This document shows, in pieces, positions 42,840 to 53,932 of a stretch of 64,000 nucleotides of DNA; position 1 is the stretch's first letter; each line of letters begins with the position of its first letter. Source of the DNA: Xanthostigma xanthostigma (taxonomy: Eukaryota > Arthropoda > Insecta > Raphidioptera > Raphidiidae); contig OY754473.1 in the NCBI GenBank assembly GCA_963575645.1, positions 9,424,001-9,488,000 of the forward strand, given 5' to 3'. Position numbers and translations under genes: made by a program. The notes beneath the pieces were generated by a model that did no database searches, was not told the DNA's origin, and saw nothing but the letters and a program-made list of their open reading frames with translations.

Positions 42840-43491
42840 GGGACGGCGCGCACCGGTGACTTTTGTCACCGTGACTGTTTCGTCACTCACATCAAGTCTA
42901 TGAGTATGTATGGAGGTGCGCGCACGTTACGACGTGACAATTGGGTGACATTTTTGTCCGCCGACCAGCGGACAAGCCCGTGACGAAACTGTCACCACGC
43001 CGCTAGGTTTTTATAGCAGCGCGCGCACGTGCAACAAAATTGTCACTCAACACGTAGTTCTTTGCCATTTGCATTCGGACCGTCGTCTTTAGCGAACGCA
43101 AAATCTCATGTTTGTATTTTCGTATGTCAACGCAGGTCCTAAATTGCGAAGTAATTCATCAAAACTTCTAACACTCATTCGAAAATACCCAAAAAATTTC
43201 TTTGAATGTTCCCGAAGTTTATGAAACATGGTGTAGAACTTTCCATTTATTAACCTGTCACTCCAAAGGGGGTGTACCCAGTATTCTTTTCGCTTTTTTT
43301 CTCTTTTGAGTTTCCTTATAAGCTCACAGATGACGACCGTCTCTTCGAAATCCATTTCGACAAATGAAGCTTTTTAAAAAAAAAATTGTCACTGTCACCT
43401 TTCGTGAGCGCACCTCGCTTTGGAGGCGTGACGTGACAGCGACAAAAACTTTTTTGTCATGCTGACAAAAGTCACCGGTGCGCGCCGTCCC
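42840..43491. mobile_element. PIF/Harbinger-derived element with TTA target duplication
   Basis: A 29-bp exact inverted repeat starting GGGACGGCGCGCACCGGTGA lies at 42840 and, inverted, ends at 43491. TTA flanks both sides (42837-42839, 43492-43494), the Harbinger target duplication. TTTTGTCAC / GTGACA blocks recur more than eight times in the 650 bp. It contains one N-terminal transposase fragment. Confidence 0.9.
43089..43355 (-). CDS. Harbinger transposase N-terminal fragment
   Basis: From the ATG at 43355 the frame runs MDFEETVVICELIRKLKREK, then EYWVHPLWSDRLINGKFYTM, KKFFGYFRMSVRSFDELL and ENTNMRFCVR, ending at 43089. [RK]-x-[YF]-W-V-H-P-L and Y-F-R-M-S-x-x-[ST]-F-D-E-L-L are the N-terminal signature of PIF/Harbinger nucleases (HARBI1-like). 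The DDE core is missing. The frame is open, so the fragment could be translated, but without catalytic residues. Confidence 0.75.
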   Translation of the reverse strand: MDFEETVVICELIRKLKREKKRKEYWVHPLWSDRLINGKFYTMFHKLREHSKKFFGYFRMSVRSFDELLRNLGPALTYENTNMRFCVR

Positions 43492-43494
43492 TTA

Positions 43495-44375
43495 AACAAA
43501 GCAGCGTCTTTTAATACCATTACTGCCAATAATAAAGAGAACTGTTAGTTTTTACTTACATTATGTGTAAACATAGAATGTAAATGGTGTATCCATTAAT
43601 CCGTTAACACTGAACAATATTTTACAAGTTCGCATAGAAATACCGTCACTTATTAAATTTACTTTACATCACAACGTAGCTGTATGATTCGGCTATCGAA
43701 TTACACATCCATAATTTGCACGGAACACTAAATTAAATATAAAAACACAGGCATTTATAACTCGCACCATGACCGTTCGCAATAATTATTCCCCGTCGAC
43801 TGACATTTATCCCGCCAAAACTGATTTAAGCCTTTTAAGTTGGCAGTGTCAATCGACCAAGAGTTTTTTTTTTTTTTTTTTTTGGTGGAAATGATTAAAA
43901 AAAGTCTCGTTTAAATGTTTGCCAATTTCTTCTAGGAGGAGACCAATCATTAAACCGTCATTAGTCAAATGATTTCCAACTCTTACCACAATTTGTAGAT
44001 CCGACAATTCAAAGCGCGTCAATTATTTCCTTCCTGTACGTGGTTAAGCCAAACCTTAGCATCATCCTTGTCTGGTCGAAACGTCGGTGACTCGATCTGC
44101 TAAGGATTTTTCTGCAATTTGAACGATTTTAAAACTTCGGCCAACAATTCTTCCATATCGTTGTTGTCAGTGACAAAAATTAACCCAAATGAAGTAGGTA
44201 TTAAAATCTTTAGTTGTAAGGTAGGTACTAAAAAAATACTTAATATGGAAGAAAAAAACTTGAATTTTCAAAATTGTAACAATAATTTCTGTTACAAGTT
44301 AAATATTTCAAATTACATTAAAAAAAAAATACATTATTCAAGTGTGGTAATTCATTCAATAATATAAAAAACTGT
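43495..44375. other. No gene seen
   Basis: Holds a T-run at 43863-43884 and an unremarkable plus-strand open frame (44119-44367) rich in Asn and Lys. Nothing is supported. Confidence 0.35.
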
Positions 44376-44935
44376 TTAAAACCCTTTCGCTTCGGATTTT
44401 TTTTCCTCTTTCTTCTGTGATTTTGTTTAGTAATTTGTTTTTTCACAGAGAAATAGTTGAAAGAAGTTCTTTTAGATAGTTTATTTTCAAAATATCTACA
44501 AAAAAAATGGGTTTTATTTATCCCATTAGTTCAGTATAGTGGGATAACATTGTCCCATTAGCCCTATGAACTGGGATACATTTGTCCCAGTAGTTGTTCA
44601 ATCAATGTCCGAAAAATGTCCCAACAGAAGTTTCGTAACAAAATTATTTAATGCTTGCAAATTGTAATAGAAATGTTTCAATTTAGGATACAAAGTATTT
44701 TTTCATCTATTAAGTCAAATATAGGTATGTATTATAATTATTGTTTGTATTGTATTGTATATGTTGTATTGTAAATAAAATAATATTTTATTTTGAAAAA
44801 TATTTATTTGAAAAAATCGGCTACAAAATAAAACAAGTTCTGAAAAAAATAAATTAAACATTTGAACACTTTTTTATCACAAATTATTTGATTTTTCTTT
44901 TTTTTTTATGAACTTACAAGCTACATAATATTATA

Positions 44936-45910
44936 CAGTGCGAGTTTTTATTTAATATACTATAACGTAGCGGCTCAATGCCCGTAATAGCAAGGGAGAG
45001 TATACTGAAAATATTTAGAGCGGGTTTGGACCAAGACGGAGGAGGTGTTAATAGTGGGCCCATTGAGCGTTACACAACTTTCCAGAGGATTCCTCGGTCG
45101 AGTCCAACCAGTTGAAATTTTTGCATTATAAAGTTTAAGAAAAACAATAGAGTACATAATGGTAAACTGAATTTGTATTAAGTAATAAATTCAAAATAAA
45201 TAATACATTATAATGATCGAATGAATAATGGTAATAGAGTGACATAGAAACTGAATTTATAATACTAAATAAATTCATAATAAATATTACGTTATAATGC
45301 TCGAATTATCAACTATAATAAGAATGACAAGAAACTTAAGTTCTAGAACCAATGTCGAAATTGAAAAATTAAAGGGAATATGAAGGAGTAAAGAGAAAAA
45401 TATACATTACCGGTTTTGTGGACGAACTCAGAATCGTATTATGAAAGTTATTTTAAGAAATGGAGAAGCAGTCGAAGGATATTAATAGATGATCATTTTT
45501 TCCATTAGTTCTAGATTACATATGAATAATTAAAATTAGATGTTCAATAGATTACTTAAATATTTTCGGAGACAATTATAATACGTCTGAACACTTCGAT
45601 ATCCAAAGTTGTTCATATTTTTTCTTTCGCGATAAATAAAAAATGTTTTTACCCGTCGCCAAGAAAAGTAATAATTACCGACACACAATACACTGTATCA
45701 TCTCAGATTGCAGTTGCCTATTTTGTAGTTTCAAAATAAGACTGTTTCCAACGTGAACAGAATAATTAATAGTTAATAGATTATTATAATATTATAATAT
45801 AATGTCAGAAGTGCTAAGTACTTTATGACAATACATAGGACAATATTACCTATACAATGCAATTTTATGTATTATTTTCTCCTACGTGTACTAAATAAAA
45901 ACTCGCACTG
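44936..45910. mobile_element. Mariner-type MITE inside the piggyBac element
   Basis: CAGTGCGAGTTTTTATTTA at 44936 is exactly mirrored at 45892-45910, and TA flanks both sides. The 975-bp interior includes a minus-strand open frame (44975-45157, STGWTRPRNPLESCVTLNGP) with no recognised domain. It sits about 10 bp beyond the piggyBac stop codon, in its 3' untranslated region. Confidence 0.85.
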
Positions 45911-45917
45911 TATGTAT

Positions 45918-47571
45918 TTAGGTTTCATGGAATTCGGCGAAGCAGTTCTTGCACAGAGCAATTTGGCAACTTTTACACAATGTTTTTGTTCTTGTTTCTT
46001 TATCATATTTCGCTCTACAGTTTTGACAACGTCGTCTTGTATTACCTTCGACAGGTAGGTGTTCGCCTACATTTATGAAATTTTTGGATCTTTTACTTGG
46101 TCGTCCTGCAGACCTTTTGTTTCTTTCATTATTATTTTTTGCTTTACTTATTAGCATTTCTGAAACATTTACTAGAAATGTGAGAAATGGAATTTATTCA
46201 CCTTTGATTTCTTTATATATTATCCATGAATTGACTATCGCAGTCATTAATAATTTAATAAAAACTCTTATCCACCATTTCTTGGACTTTCGATCAAAAT
46301 CATATAATGCTACAAGTTGATCTGACAGATCAACACCGCCCATATAATTGTTATAAGACACAATAGCTTCTGGACATGGGAACTCTTTTTTTCTCCATTT
46401 TTCTGTTTACGATTTATCGTAGATATTTGTTTTGAATGGCAATTACTTACTACGAGTACATCCTTTGTGTCTTGCCAACGAATGGCAACACTGCCATAAT
46501 TATTGCATTTTATTTGAAACTCCCCTCTTTGAAGTTTTCCTTCAAATTTATATATATCTTTTCGATTTTTCATACATGTGGCAACCGAAGGCAAATTTAT
46601 ATTATTAATTAAATTGATTGATGCAAAAAATCTATCATAAAATACTGCAGTTTCTGGATCTTCAATTGATTTGGTTAATTGATAAACAACCCGTTCGCCT
46701 AATGTGCCATCTTTTTTTTCTAATTCTCTCCCTGCGTATATATCTACGTCGTAAGTATAACCAGTCATTGAATCACATCTCTCCCATAATTTGATGCCCC
46801 TTTTAATGGGTTTTAATGGAAGATACTGTTTTAAACTAGATCTTCCTTTAAATTTAGCCATTGATTCGTCAATGCTTTGATATGAGCTGCCACTTTTTGC
46901 ATTTTTAAAAGTAGTTTTGAAACAGTTAAGTAATTCTTCCAGGTAATAAATTTTACTACAAGATTGGGGTTGTCAGGATCGTTAAAATACAGTTTTGAAA
47001 ATAACAATACAAAACGATCTCGAGACATGGCCGCTTTAATCGTAGAGTTGCCTATTGACGCATTTTGAGACCAATAATTTTGAATTGTTGGCACTCTGTT
47101 ATATGACATAATGAGTACTCACCCCAGTAACACTTGTATTTCCGATGAATCAGTACGACGAATTTTCTTTTTAGTTTTTTGTTCCAGTATACTTAAACGT
47201 TTATTCGTGCAGGATGCTATGAATATCAGTAAACTGTTGGGGACCATTTTTTTACATACATCATACTCTGAACAGTCAGGCGAAAGTTGTAATAAAATGT
47301 TACCACATCGTTTTTTTGGAAATTTCATGCGTGGAACAAAATCATCACTTACAGTCTCTCATAAAACATTCGGAGGATTTGGAATGTTAGTCTCCACTTC
47401 TGCTTCTTCGGATTCTTCTATTGCTTCTTCTTCAGATTCTTCTATTGCTTCTTCTTCAGATTCTTCTATTTCTCCTTCTTTGGATTCTTCATTTTCTTCT
47501 ACGTCTTTTGTGCACACAAAATCTGGATCATTGATGGAATCATCGGAAGAAAATGGTTCTTCATCAGACAC
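45918..47571 (-). pseudogene. piggyBac transposase (DDE_Tnp_1_7), broken
   Basis: It starts at 47571 with an acidic Ser/Glu-repeat leader (MSDEEPFSSDDSINDPDF). After frameshifts it continues with SYNRVPTIQNYWSQNASIGN, MSRDRFVLLFSKLYFND, KFKGRSSLKQYLPLKPIKRG and KLWERCDSMTGYTYDVDIY, then FYDRFFASINLINN and VATCMKNRKDIY. It ends with a Cys-rich zinc finger (RRRCQNCRAKYDKETRTKTL, CKSCQIALCKNC), the piggyBac C-terminal domain that binds element ends. Frameshifts near 47330, 46850 and 46400 disrupt it. Order and spacing otherwise fit a full-length transposase. Confidence 0.9.
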
Positions 47572-48382
47572 TATGTCTGATAGTTCTTACAGAAATTTTT
47601 GAATCTCATGTTCATTTAATTTATGTTTTTTGTAGAAAATAAGTTTTCCAAATTAATATAATCATACAAAACAAATTCTGAAAAGCATATACTGAGCAGT
47701 AATATTATAAATAAGTAAGTCATTTATTAAAATGTGGCTTTATATATACATTGTTATCACTCATTTGGAACTATTGGGACAATACTGGTAACTAGTTGTT
47801 GTAAAAAAACTGTTGGGACAGTAATGTCCCGCGTAGAATTTTTTCGAAACAATATCTTCCGCCTGTATCTTTTTTTTTTTTTTTTTTTACTCTAATATGT
47901 ATTTATTCATAATATATAAATTTTACAACTGGCCAACAAACATTCAGACTATCACAAATTAGCTGAGCTAAACATATGAAAGATAATCCCAACAAACAAA
48001 AGAACGAATTTCTTAGAATCTTCGGTACGCATGATGCCGACAACAAAACAACAAAATAACAAACAAGTACTGGAATTAGTTACAAAACATATAAATATGA
48101 ACTTTTTTAACTTACCTGTTCATGGTGGAACATTTAATTTAATTTTTGCGGGTTCAACGTGTTAGTTATACTTCGACAAATGTGCAGCATACAAAATATA
48201 ACCTTACTTTGACCGAAAAATGACAAATACTGAATAAGTATGAGGTGCTGACATCTCGTGGATATACACTGAACTACTTATTACTGAATTCCAACAATTT
48301 CAATGTAATTGGGGGCGTATTTATACCTAAAGAGTAGAGAAATATGCGATGGGACATATGTGTCCCGTCAGAAGCGAAAGGG

Positions 48383-49065
48383 TTAATCAAATTCAGATGA
48401 TTCGGAGTCTGAATCTGGAGTAACTTCTCTTCTAGTAGTATTTGAAGTAGGCTAATTGTGTTAAAATTCATGAAAAATAGTATTGATAAACGGTAATAAA
48501 GTTTACAAATCTCTTTTCTTCTCAACACTCAGTGGTAATGGAAAACTATATGCCTGTTTTAACTTCAGAATTACGTTGGCATTTCCTCTGCATACGAAAC
48601 TTACTGTTTCAAATAGTAAATTTTCGTCGAGAGATGTTTTACTAGACATTTATTTTCTTGGAAGATTTCTTGTATAGTGGAACCATTTAGTTTGACAAAT
48701 TTTAAAGGCTTTACCCTCTTCCTAAGTTTTTCTAAAAATAAGCGGCTCCGATAATAATAGTTGAGCAAAGTCTAAAAAATCTTCTTGCTGCATCTCAGTA
48801 ACTTGAAATGGTTTCTTCCTGGGTGTCGGTTTTATTAATTGAACCGCCATGTGATTGTGAAACTGTAATGTTTGTTTCCTTTTTGTGGCGTTCAATAAAT
48901 TACGGAATGGTCCACATCGCATTCCATGTGACTGTGTTCTGATAAAATGAATTTGTGATCAATTACTTCTATCGACTTGCTCTCAGAAAAAATAGATAAA
49001 AACATTGCTACAATATGACTGTTACGATTCTGTCCAGGACATGTATCAGAATAAAGCGTAACATC
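48383..49065 (-). pseudogene. GQNRN-family core and C-terminus (copy D), cut by piggyBac
   Basis: From 49065 the minus strand reads DVTLYSDTCPGQNRNSHIV, then IDHKFILSEHSHMECDVDHS, KKPFQVTEMQQEDFLDFAQL, KPLKFVKLNGSTIQEIF and, after a frameshift near 48620, KQAYSFPLPLSVEKKRDLL. The last codons (EVTPDSDSESSEFD) are followed by TAA at 48383-48385, which is part of the TTAA target of the piggyBac insertion. S-D-x-C-x-G-Q-N-R-N and G/E-H-S-x-M-E-x-D are well preserved. The N-terminal half is absent. Confidence 0.7.
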
Positions 49066-49403
49066 ATGGCCGGCTTAAGCTAACTATGCGCCTTAGGCAA
49101 TTCAGCAATTCATATCAAGGTGAAAAGGAATATTGCTAAATAATATAATGAACACACAAATTGGTAAAGGGAATTTGGACAAAAAAAAACTTATTATTTA
49201 GGTAATGTTTATCTAATTATTGTACAACGTTTTGTTAAGTATCTTAACTTATTCAAGTACTGGAAAGTAAACATATTACAAAAATAAATATATAAATATC
49301 AGTTCTAATTTAAACACAGAAAAACATTTTATAGTATACCTCAATTACTTCATTAAAAGTCGACTGTAAGTTGTAATCATTGAAATTAATAATGTAGATT
49401 CTT
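49066..49403. other. No feature seen
   Basis: AT-rich spacer between copy D and an LTR-like start. Confidence 0.4.
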
Positions 49404-49925
49404 TTGTAACGTTCCCCGTGTTTTATGGTGACGTAATCAACACATAGTCACAAAGGTCCGCTGCCTTTCGTTAGCCAGAGATGGCTCGTCGGAAGCCAGG
49501 GTACAAGTGGCAGCGGTAAAGCGGTGAGTTTATTAAATGAAAGATTTAGCGTATTTTCAGAGCCGATGCAAATCGACGTTTATTTATAAACACTTATCTC
49601 TAATTTACAACCGGTATTACAATATCTTACAAAAAATACATAATTAACAATATACATGTTGTGTATCAACACTTAATAGATTTTATAGTTTTACAGAATT
49701 ATATAAAAGGTTATATTTAATTTGTTATCTAACTTAAATAACTAGTTTTTGGTATAAAAAGATAAAATTGTGAACATAAAAGAATGATTTTTGATTTAAA
49801 TAAAATTGATATAAAATGACAAAGTTATAATAATTAATATAAAATAAAACAATACATATACATTATACACATATATAATACGGAGAGGTAGAGGGGACGT
49901 CATGGGCGGCTTCCTCTTCTCATAT
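49404..49925. other. LTR-like beginning and non-coding sequence
   Basis: TGTAACGTTCCCCGTG at 49404 resembles the start of the Gypsy LTR at 3545 (TGTAACGCTTCCCC), and AAGTGGCAGCGGTAAAG near 49492 looks like a primer-binding site. The rest is AT-rich. No complete LTR pair was found. Confidence 0.3.
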
Positions 49926-50138
49926 TCAAACGGTGAGGGAAAATACGGTAGGGAACACCTGACGTCCCGCCGGCGACAGCCGTGTGCCGGGCGTCAGGGG
50001 GGTGCGGTCGGTAGGAGCGAACTCAGTCAGCGGGTAGGACTCGTTGGAGAAGAGTAACGGTCTCCGGGTGAAGGGTGAGTATAACCACCACCCAACACCA
50101 ACGATTGAGGAAGCGGAACCGATAGCCGAGACAAGAAG
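49926..50138 (-). other. GC-rich open frame, possible env or Pol tail
   Basis: The minus-strand frame is open from a stop at 50139-50141 to the stop at 49926. It reads SAIGSASSIVGVGWWLYSPF, a candidate membrane segment, then LLFSNESYPLTEFAPTDRTP and LTPGTRLSPAGRQVF. Composition is GC-rich against AT-rich flanks. The lack of stops in 70 codons and the strange composition suggest a real coding remnant. I do not recognise it. Confidence 0.25.
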
Positions 50139-50141
50139 CTA

Positions 50142-50939
50142 GAGAGCCGCAGCCAAAGTGCTTTAGTATGCGCAGAAGATACAAAAATGTCTAGTTAATA
50201 TTTTAGGGGAATATTGAGTGAAAAACGTCTGGTTAATAATATTTTAGGGGAATGTTGAGTCAATTAGATTTATTTTAAATTTATTGTTCGTACCTAAATG
50301 CGTAAAGAAACTATTTAAATGGATTATTTTTTTACCTTATATGTAAATATACTAAGGATTTTATAAATTAAACTATTTAAATGGATTCTTTCTTTACCTA
50401 TGTAAATATACTAAGGATTTTATAAATTCGTATATTAAATGATAAAAAATCACTGTTTTTTCCAAGTATTTATGTCATATATTATTATTGGTAATAAAAC
50501 ACAATGTTTACCAATTTTTATTTTGTAAAAAATAAAGTACCGGTGTATAGGACATATGTTCCAATCATAAATGTAATTACTTCACATTTTAACAATTAAA
50601 AAGTGGTTCATTTTAAATAATGGAAATAACAAAAACAATGCTTTTAATCTGTACAAATATTTATTTTTTAAATATAGTATAAAAGTATTGTATATTACAA
50701 AAACTGTGTAAGGGTAACTGCTTCATATTTGGGCATTCAAAATATGTTTAGTTTTAAATAACAGAGATATTCAAGGATTCACTTATGGCGCTAGAAAAAA
50801 TATACTCTCTTGACAAAAAGTATAGAAATTACTCTAGTTATAATGCCTGGAGTTTGAAAATAGATTTTTTCCAAAATATGTAATATATTTTCAAAAGTAT
50901 CAATTTTATTAAATCCATTTTTTTTTATTTTTTCTATTT
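50142..50939. other. No gene seen
   Basis: Includes a diverged direct repeat at 50318-50425 (TTTAAATGGATT(A/C)TTT...TATACTAAGGATTTTATAAATT twice). Otherwise AT-rich. Confidence 0.4.
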
Positions 50940-51295
50940 TTAAAGGTGAAATTTGTTAGATCTTAAAATTTTCGAAATTGTTGATTTTCCTACATTATTT
51001 GGTAACAGTTGTGAAATCCGTCTTACCGAGGTTTTTGGTTGGTCTGTAACAGCTTGCATGATTAGTAACTGATTTTCTTCGTTATTAACTCTTCGAATAC
51101 GGGTTTTCTTGAATTTATCATCAACAGACCCAGTCATTTTAAATTGATCAATAACATTTCTCACAGTCGCATGTGAAACATGTTTTTCCGGGTGCCTGTC
51201 ATTGAATAACAATGCAGCTTGTCTGTAGGTTTTGTAATATCATCTACAATTAACACTAATTCTATTTTTTCTTGTAAACTTAATTTTACAGGCAT
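50940..51295 (-). pseudogene. Helix-turn-helix N-terminus of a mariner-like or DUF4817-type transposase
   Basis: MPVKLSLQEKIELVLIVDD starts at 51295. A frameshift near 51200 leads to LFNDRHPEKHVSHATVRNVI, FKMTGSVDDKFKKTRIRRVN and VRRISQLLPNNVGKSTISKI, ending near NKFHL. S-x-x-E-K-[IV]-E-x-[VL]-L...V-S-x-x-T-V-x-x-[IV]...G-S-V-x-D is the bipartite HTH leader of these elements. No catalytic domain follows. Confidence 0.6.
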
Positions 51296-51873
51296 TTTAT
51301 TTTCAATTACTTGACATTTAATACGTGCTATGTTTTTGTTTTCCAAGCCTACTACGGGCGAAAATCTTGAATATCACAGATAATTTTTATTTTTAGTAAA
51401 ATAAAACTTTTTGATTTCCCTCGTATAACTTTAGGCCGAAAAAAATTTTCTTTGGTGTTTTAGAGGTTTTGGATGAAGCAGAACTTTTCCACAGAAAAAT
51501 TTTTTGCTCCAATAATTAATAAAAAAAATTCCATTTGTAAAGAACTTCCGTGGACACGCTGTATAAGTCAATATTATGTATTACTCGCGAGCGTGCTAAG
51601 TCGTGATTTGAACAGTCGAATATAGCGTCAGATTGAGTTAACATTTCTTCCTGCTCCTTGTGTTTGGACGTTGTTCTAAAAACTTATCCATGGGTCTTCC
51701 ACAAGAGTTTATTTGTGAGTTTGACATTTGATTCTGGGTGTTTGAAATCAGATTCCGGACTTTGGACATATCTTGACTGTTGGCGTTCGTTACTATTTTT
51801 TAAGTTCTCAAGAAATTTTCAATATTCTAAGGTGCTCCTTCACCAGTAGAAATATTATATAAATCTTGCTTAT
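51296..51873. other. No gene seen
   Basis: No supported feature. Confidence 0.35.
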
Positions 51874-53389
51874 TTAAATTTTCATCAAACGGATTAATAT
51901 TACGTTTAATGCCATCAATAAATCCATGAGATATACTGTACTTTTTTTTATTCGACTATTTTTGAGATCAGCGGTCACATCTTGTACTTTACTCAGTCCA
52001 GATTCTTTCATTGTTTGACCGATGATTGTTAAACGAACGGTATGACTGCGGCACCATCGCTGTCTAGCTGAGATTGAATTAGTTATATGCGAAATTCCAG
52101 TCAGTTTATTCGCAGCATCAGCGTTAATTGTTTGCTCGAGAGTCAGATCAATCGGCTGCTTTGAGAAAGGCTTTTTTGTTCGTTTTATACCGAATGATCC
52201 TTTCTCAAAGTTTTCGCGTAATCCTGGATGAGAATCGTCAACTTTTATTAAGTTATCACGGTACTTAACTAAATAACGAGCATAATTTTGTTGATTGAAA
52301 GCGAAAAACAAATTAACTATTTTCAATAAGGCCAGTTTATACATTTCGAAATTGCTGGAACGGATGCTTGTATTGAGTAATATAAATAATAATCGATTAA
52401 TCTTACATACATCATGTTGCTGTCTTGCCATGTTCGCCTTCGAATGTTTGTATTTTAAATTGCTCATATCTTTGAAGTAGTTCCGTTAATCCGGTTAATT
52501 GTATTGTAGGTTCAAGCGTTCTTGTTTTTGAATTTATGGGGTAAATTTATTTTTTCATGTTAAAGAAGGTTTTCAAAATGTAACATTTTCAATGCTAATG
52601 CAATCATTGGATGTAGACGTTTACATCTATTAAAATGTTTGCCACTAATAAAACTATAAACTGATCCGTTGGCGAGTAATTCTTCATTCACCATGATAAT
52701 TGTGAGGCCACAGTTATCAATAAATTTACCCACTGCTTTGAAGTACGCCATCATAGCATGAAATGCTCCAATAAATCGTTAAAACTTTCATCCTCAGTAC
52801 TCTTAGTTTGCATTGCTACTTTTGCAATCGCAAGGTCGTACGTTATTTCGATGTATTTTTGTCCACATTCTGCAGCCACTTTTTTTGATTGAATCATGGT
52901 TTCATATACGATTTCTTTATTCGTTGGTGAATCATCAATTGTTGTTAAATAACAAACAATGTGCTTGGCAGACGGATCTTCATGCAATAAACTATTATAT
53001 CCAACCCACATCGGGGTGCCTGTCAAATTTAAACAGTGTGAAAGAACCTATGCGAAATCGATATGCGTTACTGATTGAAGATTGATGGTATTTAGTTCCG
53101 ATAATGCATCAGGTGGCAGCATACACTCAGTAAGTCTTGGTTTTTTGGTAAATTTTGTTGGTTCATGAGTGACAATATCAAAACTACGCCTATGTTTGCG
53201 AGATCGCACTGTGCCAACATTTTCCGCATTGGTATAGAATAGAATACATTTATTGTCCATAATAGCTATACAGCAGGAGTTCGTCATAAAGGGTCTAGCA
53301 CAAAAATGTAGGGTTGCGGCCCCAGAGAGATATTTTGAAAATGACTTGAGATTCAATAGTGGGGAGGTATAAAACTCCTGTTGACACAA
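51874..53389 (-). pseudogene. Insect repeat protein with GKHFNRCKRLHP motif, function unknown
   Basis: Frames from right to left read VTHEPTKFTKKPRLTECMLP, then (after frameshifts) WVGYNSLLHEDPSAKHIVCY, DDSPTNKEIVYETMIQSKKV, ITYDLAIAKVAMQT, YFKAVGKFIDNCGLTIIMVN, SVYSFISGKHFNRCKRLHPM, and then NQQNYARYLVKYRDNLIKVD, KQPIDLTLEQTINADAANKL and SARQRWCRSH. I recall this block order from multi-copy insect proteins. No catalytic residues are established for the family to my knowledge. Breaks at about 53030, 52750 and 52500 make it a pseudogene. Confidence 0.5.
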
Positions 53390-53932
53390 TTTTAGCCTCT
53401 CATCTTTCTGCCTTCTGGAGATATTTAATCAAGTATTCGCGAGATCGGATATTTTTGAAAAATTTTTTTCTCGGAAGTTATTGAAGCTACACTTTTAAGA
53501 CAAAAACCGTTTGTTAGACAAAATGTTACTCTACAATATATATGTGTTTTATAAATTTTACACTGCATTTACTATAAAAAAAAAATTAAAATTTTTTTTT
53601 ATATTTTATTTATAGTTCACGTGAAGGTACAATGATGGAAAAAATATATAATGTAGCTTACAATATCTAGTATTACTACTAAAAAGTACATAAATATAAA
53701 ATGGGTGCAACACTTAAAAAAAAATAAAAAAATTCTTATGACCATTTTGTGTACTGATGACCACATTTTTTTCATACGTGATATAGGTGTTAAATAGTAA
53801 CATATATGTAAATGATCTACAAGTTCACAAACACTTTGAATTAGAGTCATTATTTATGTTAAAAAAAATAACATATAATTAATATTACGAAAATATTATA
53901 TCTTGTAGTATAAATTATTACGTGATGAATGA
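53390..53932. other. No gene seen
   Basis: AT-rich intergenic sequence. Confidence 0.35.

Larger units (their letters stand above)
44380..48382 (-). mobile_element. piggyBac element with TTAA target sites
   Basis: TTAA (44376-44379), two extra A, then CCCTTTCGCTTC form the left end. GAAGCGAAAGGG followed by TTAA (48383-48386) is the right end. Near the termini a 16-bp palindromic motif, GGGA(T/C)A-N4-TGTCCC, occurs at 44541, 44573, 47815 and 48351, with half-sites nearby. The element encodes a broken piggyBac transposase and carries a MITE 3' of that gene. Confidence 0.9.

Noticed and set aside
47111..47602. Plus-strand 163-codon frame with Ser-rich repeats
   Set aside because: Antisense of the acidic leader of the piggyBac transposase. 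The Ser repeat mirrors the Glu/Ser codons.
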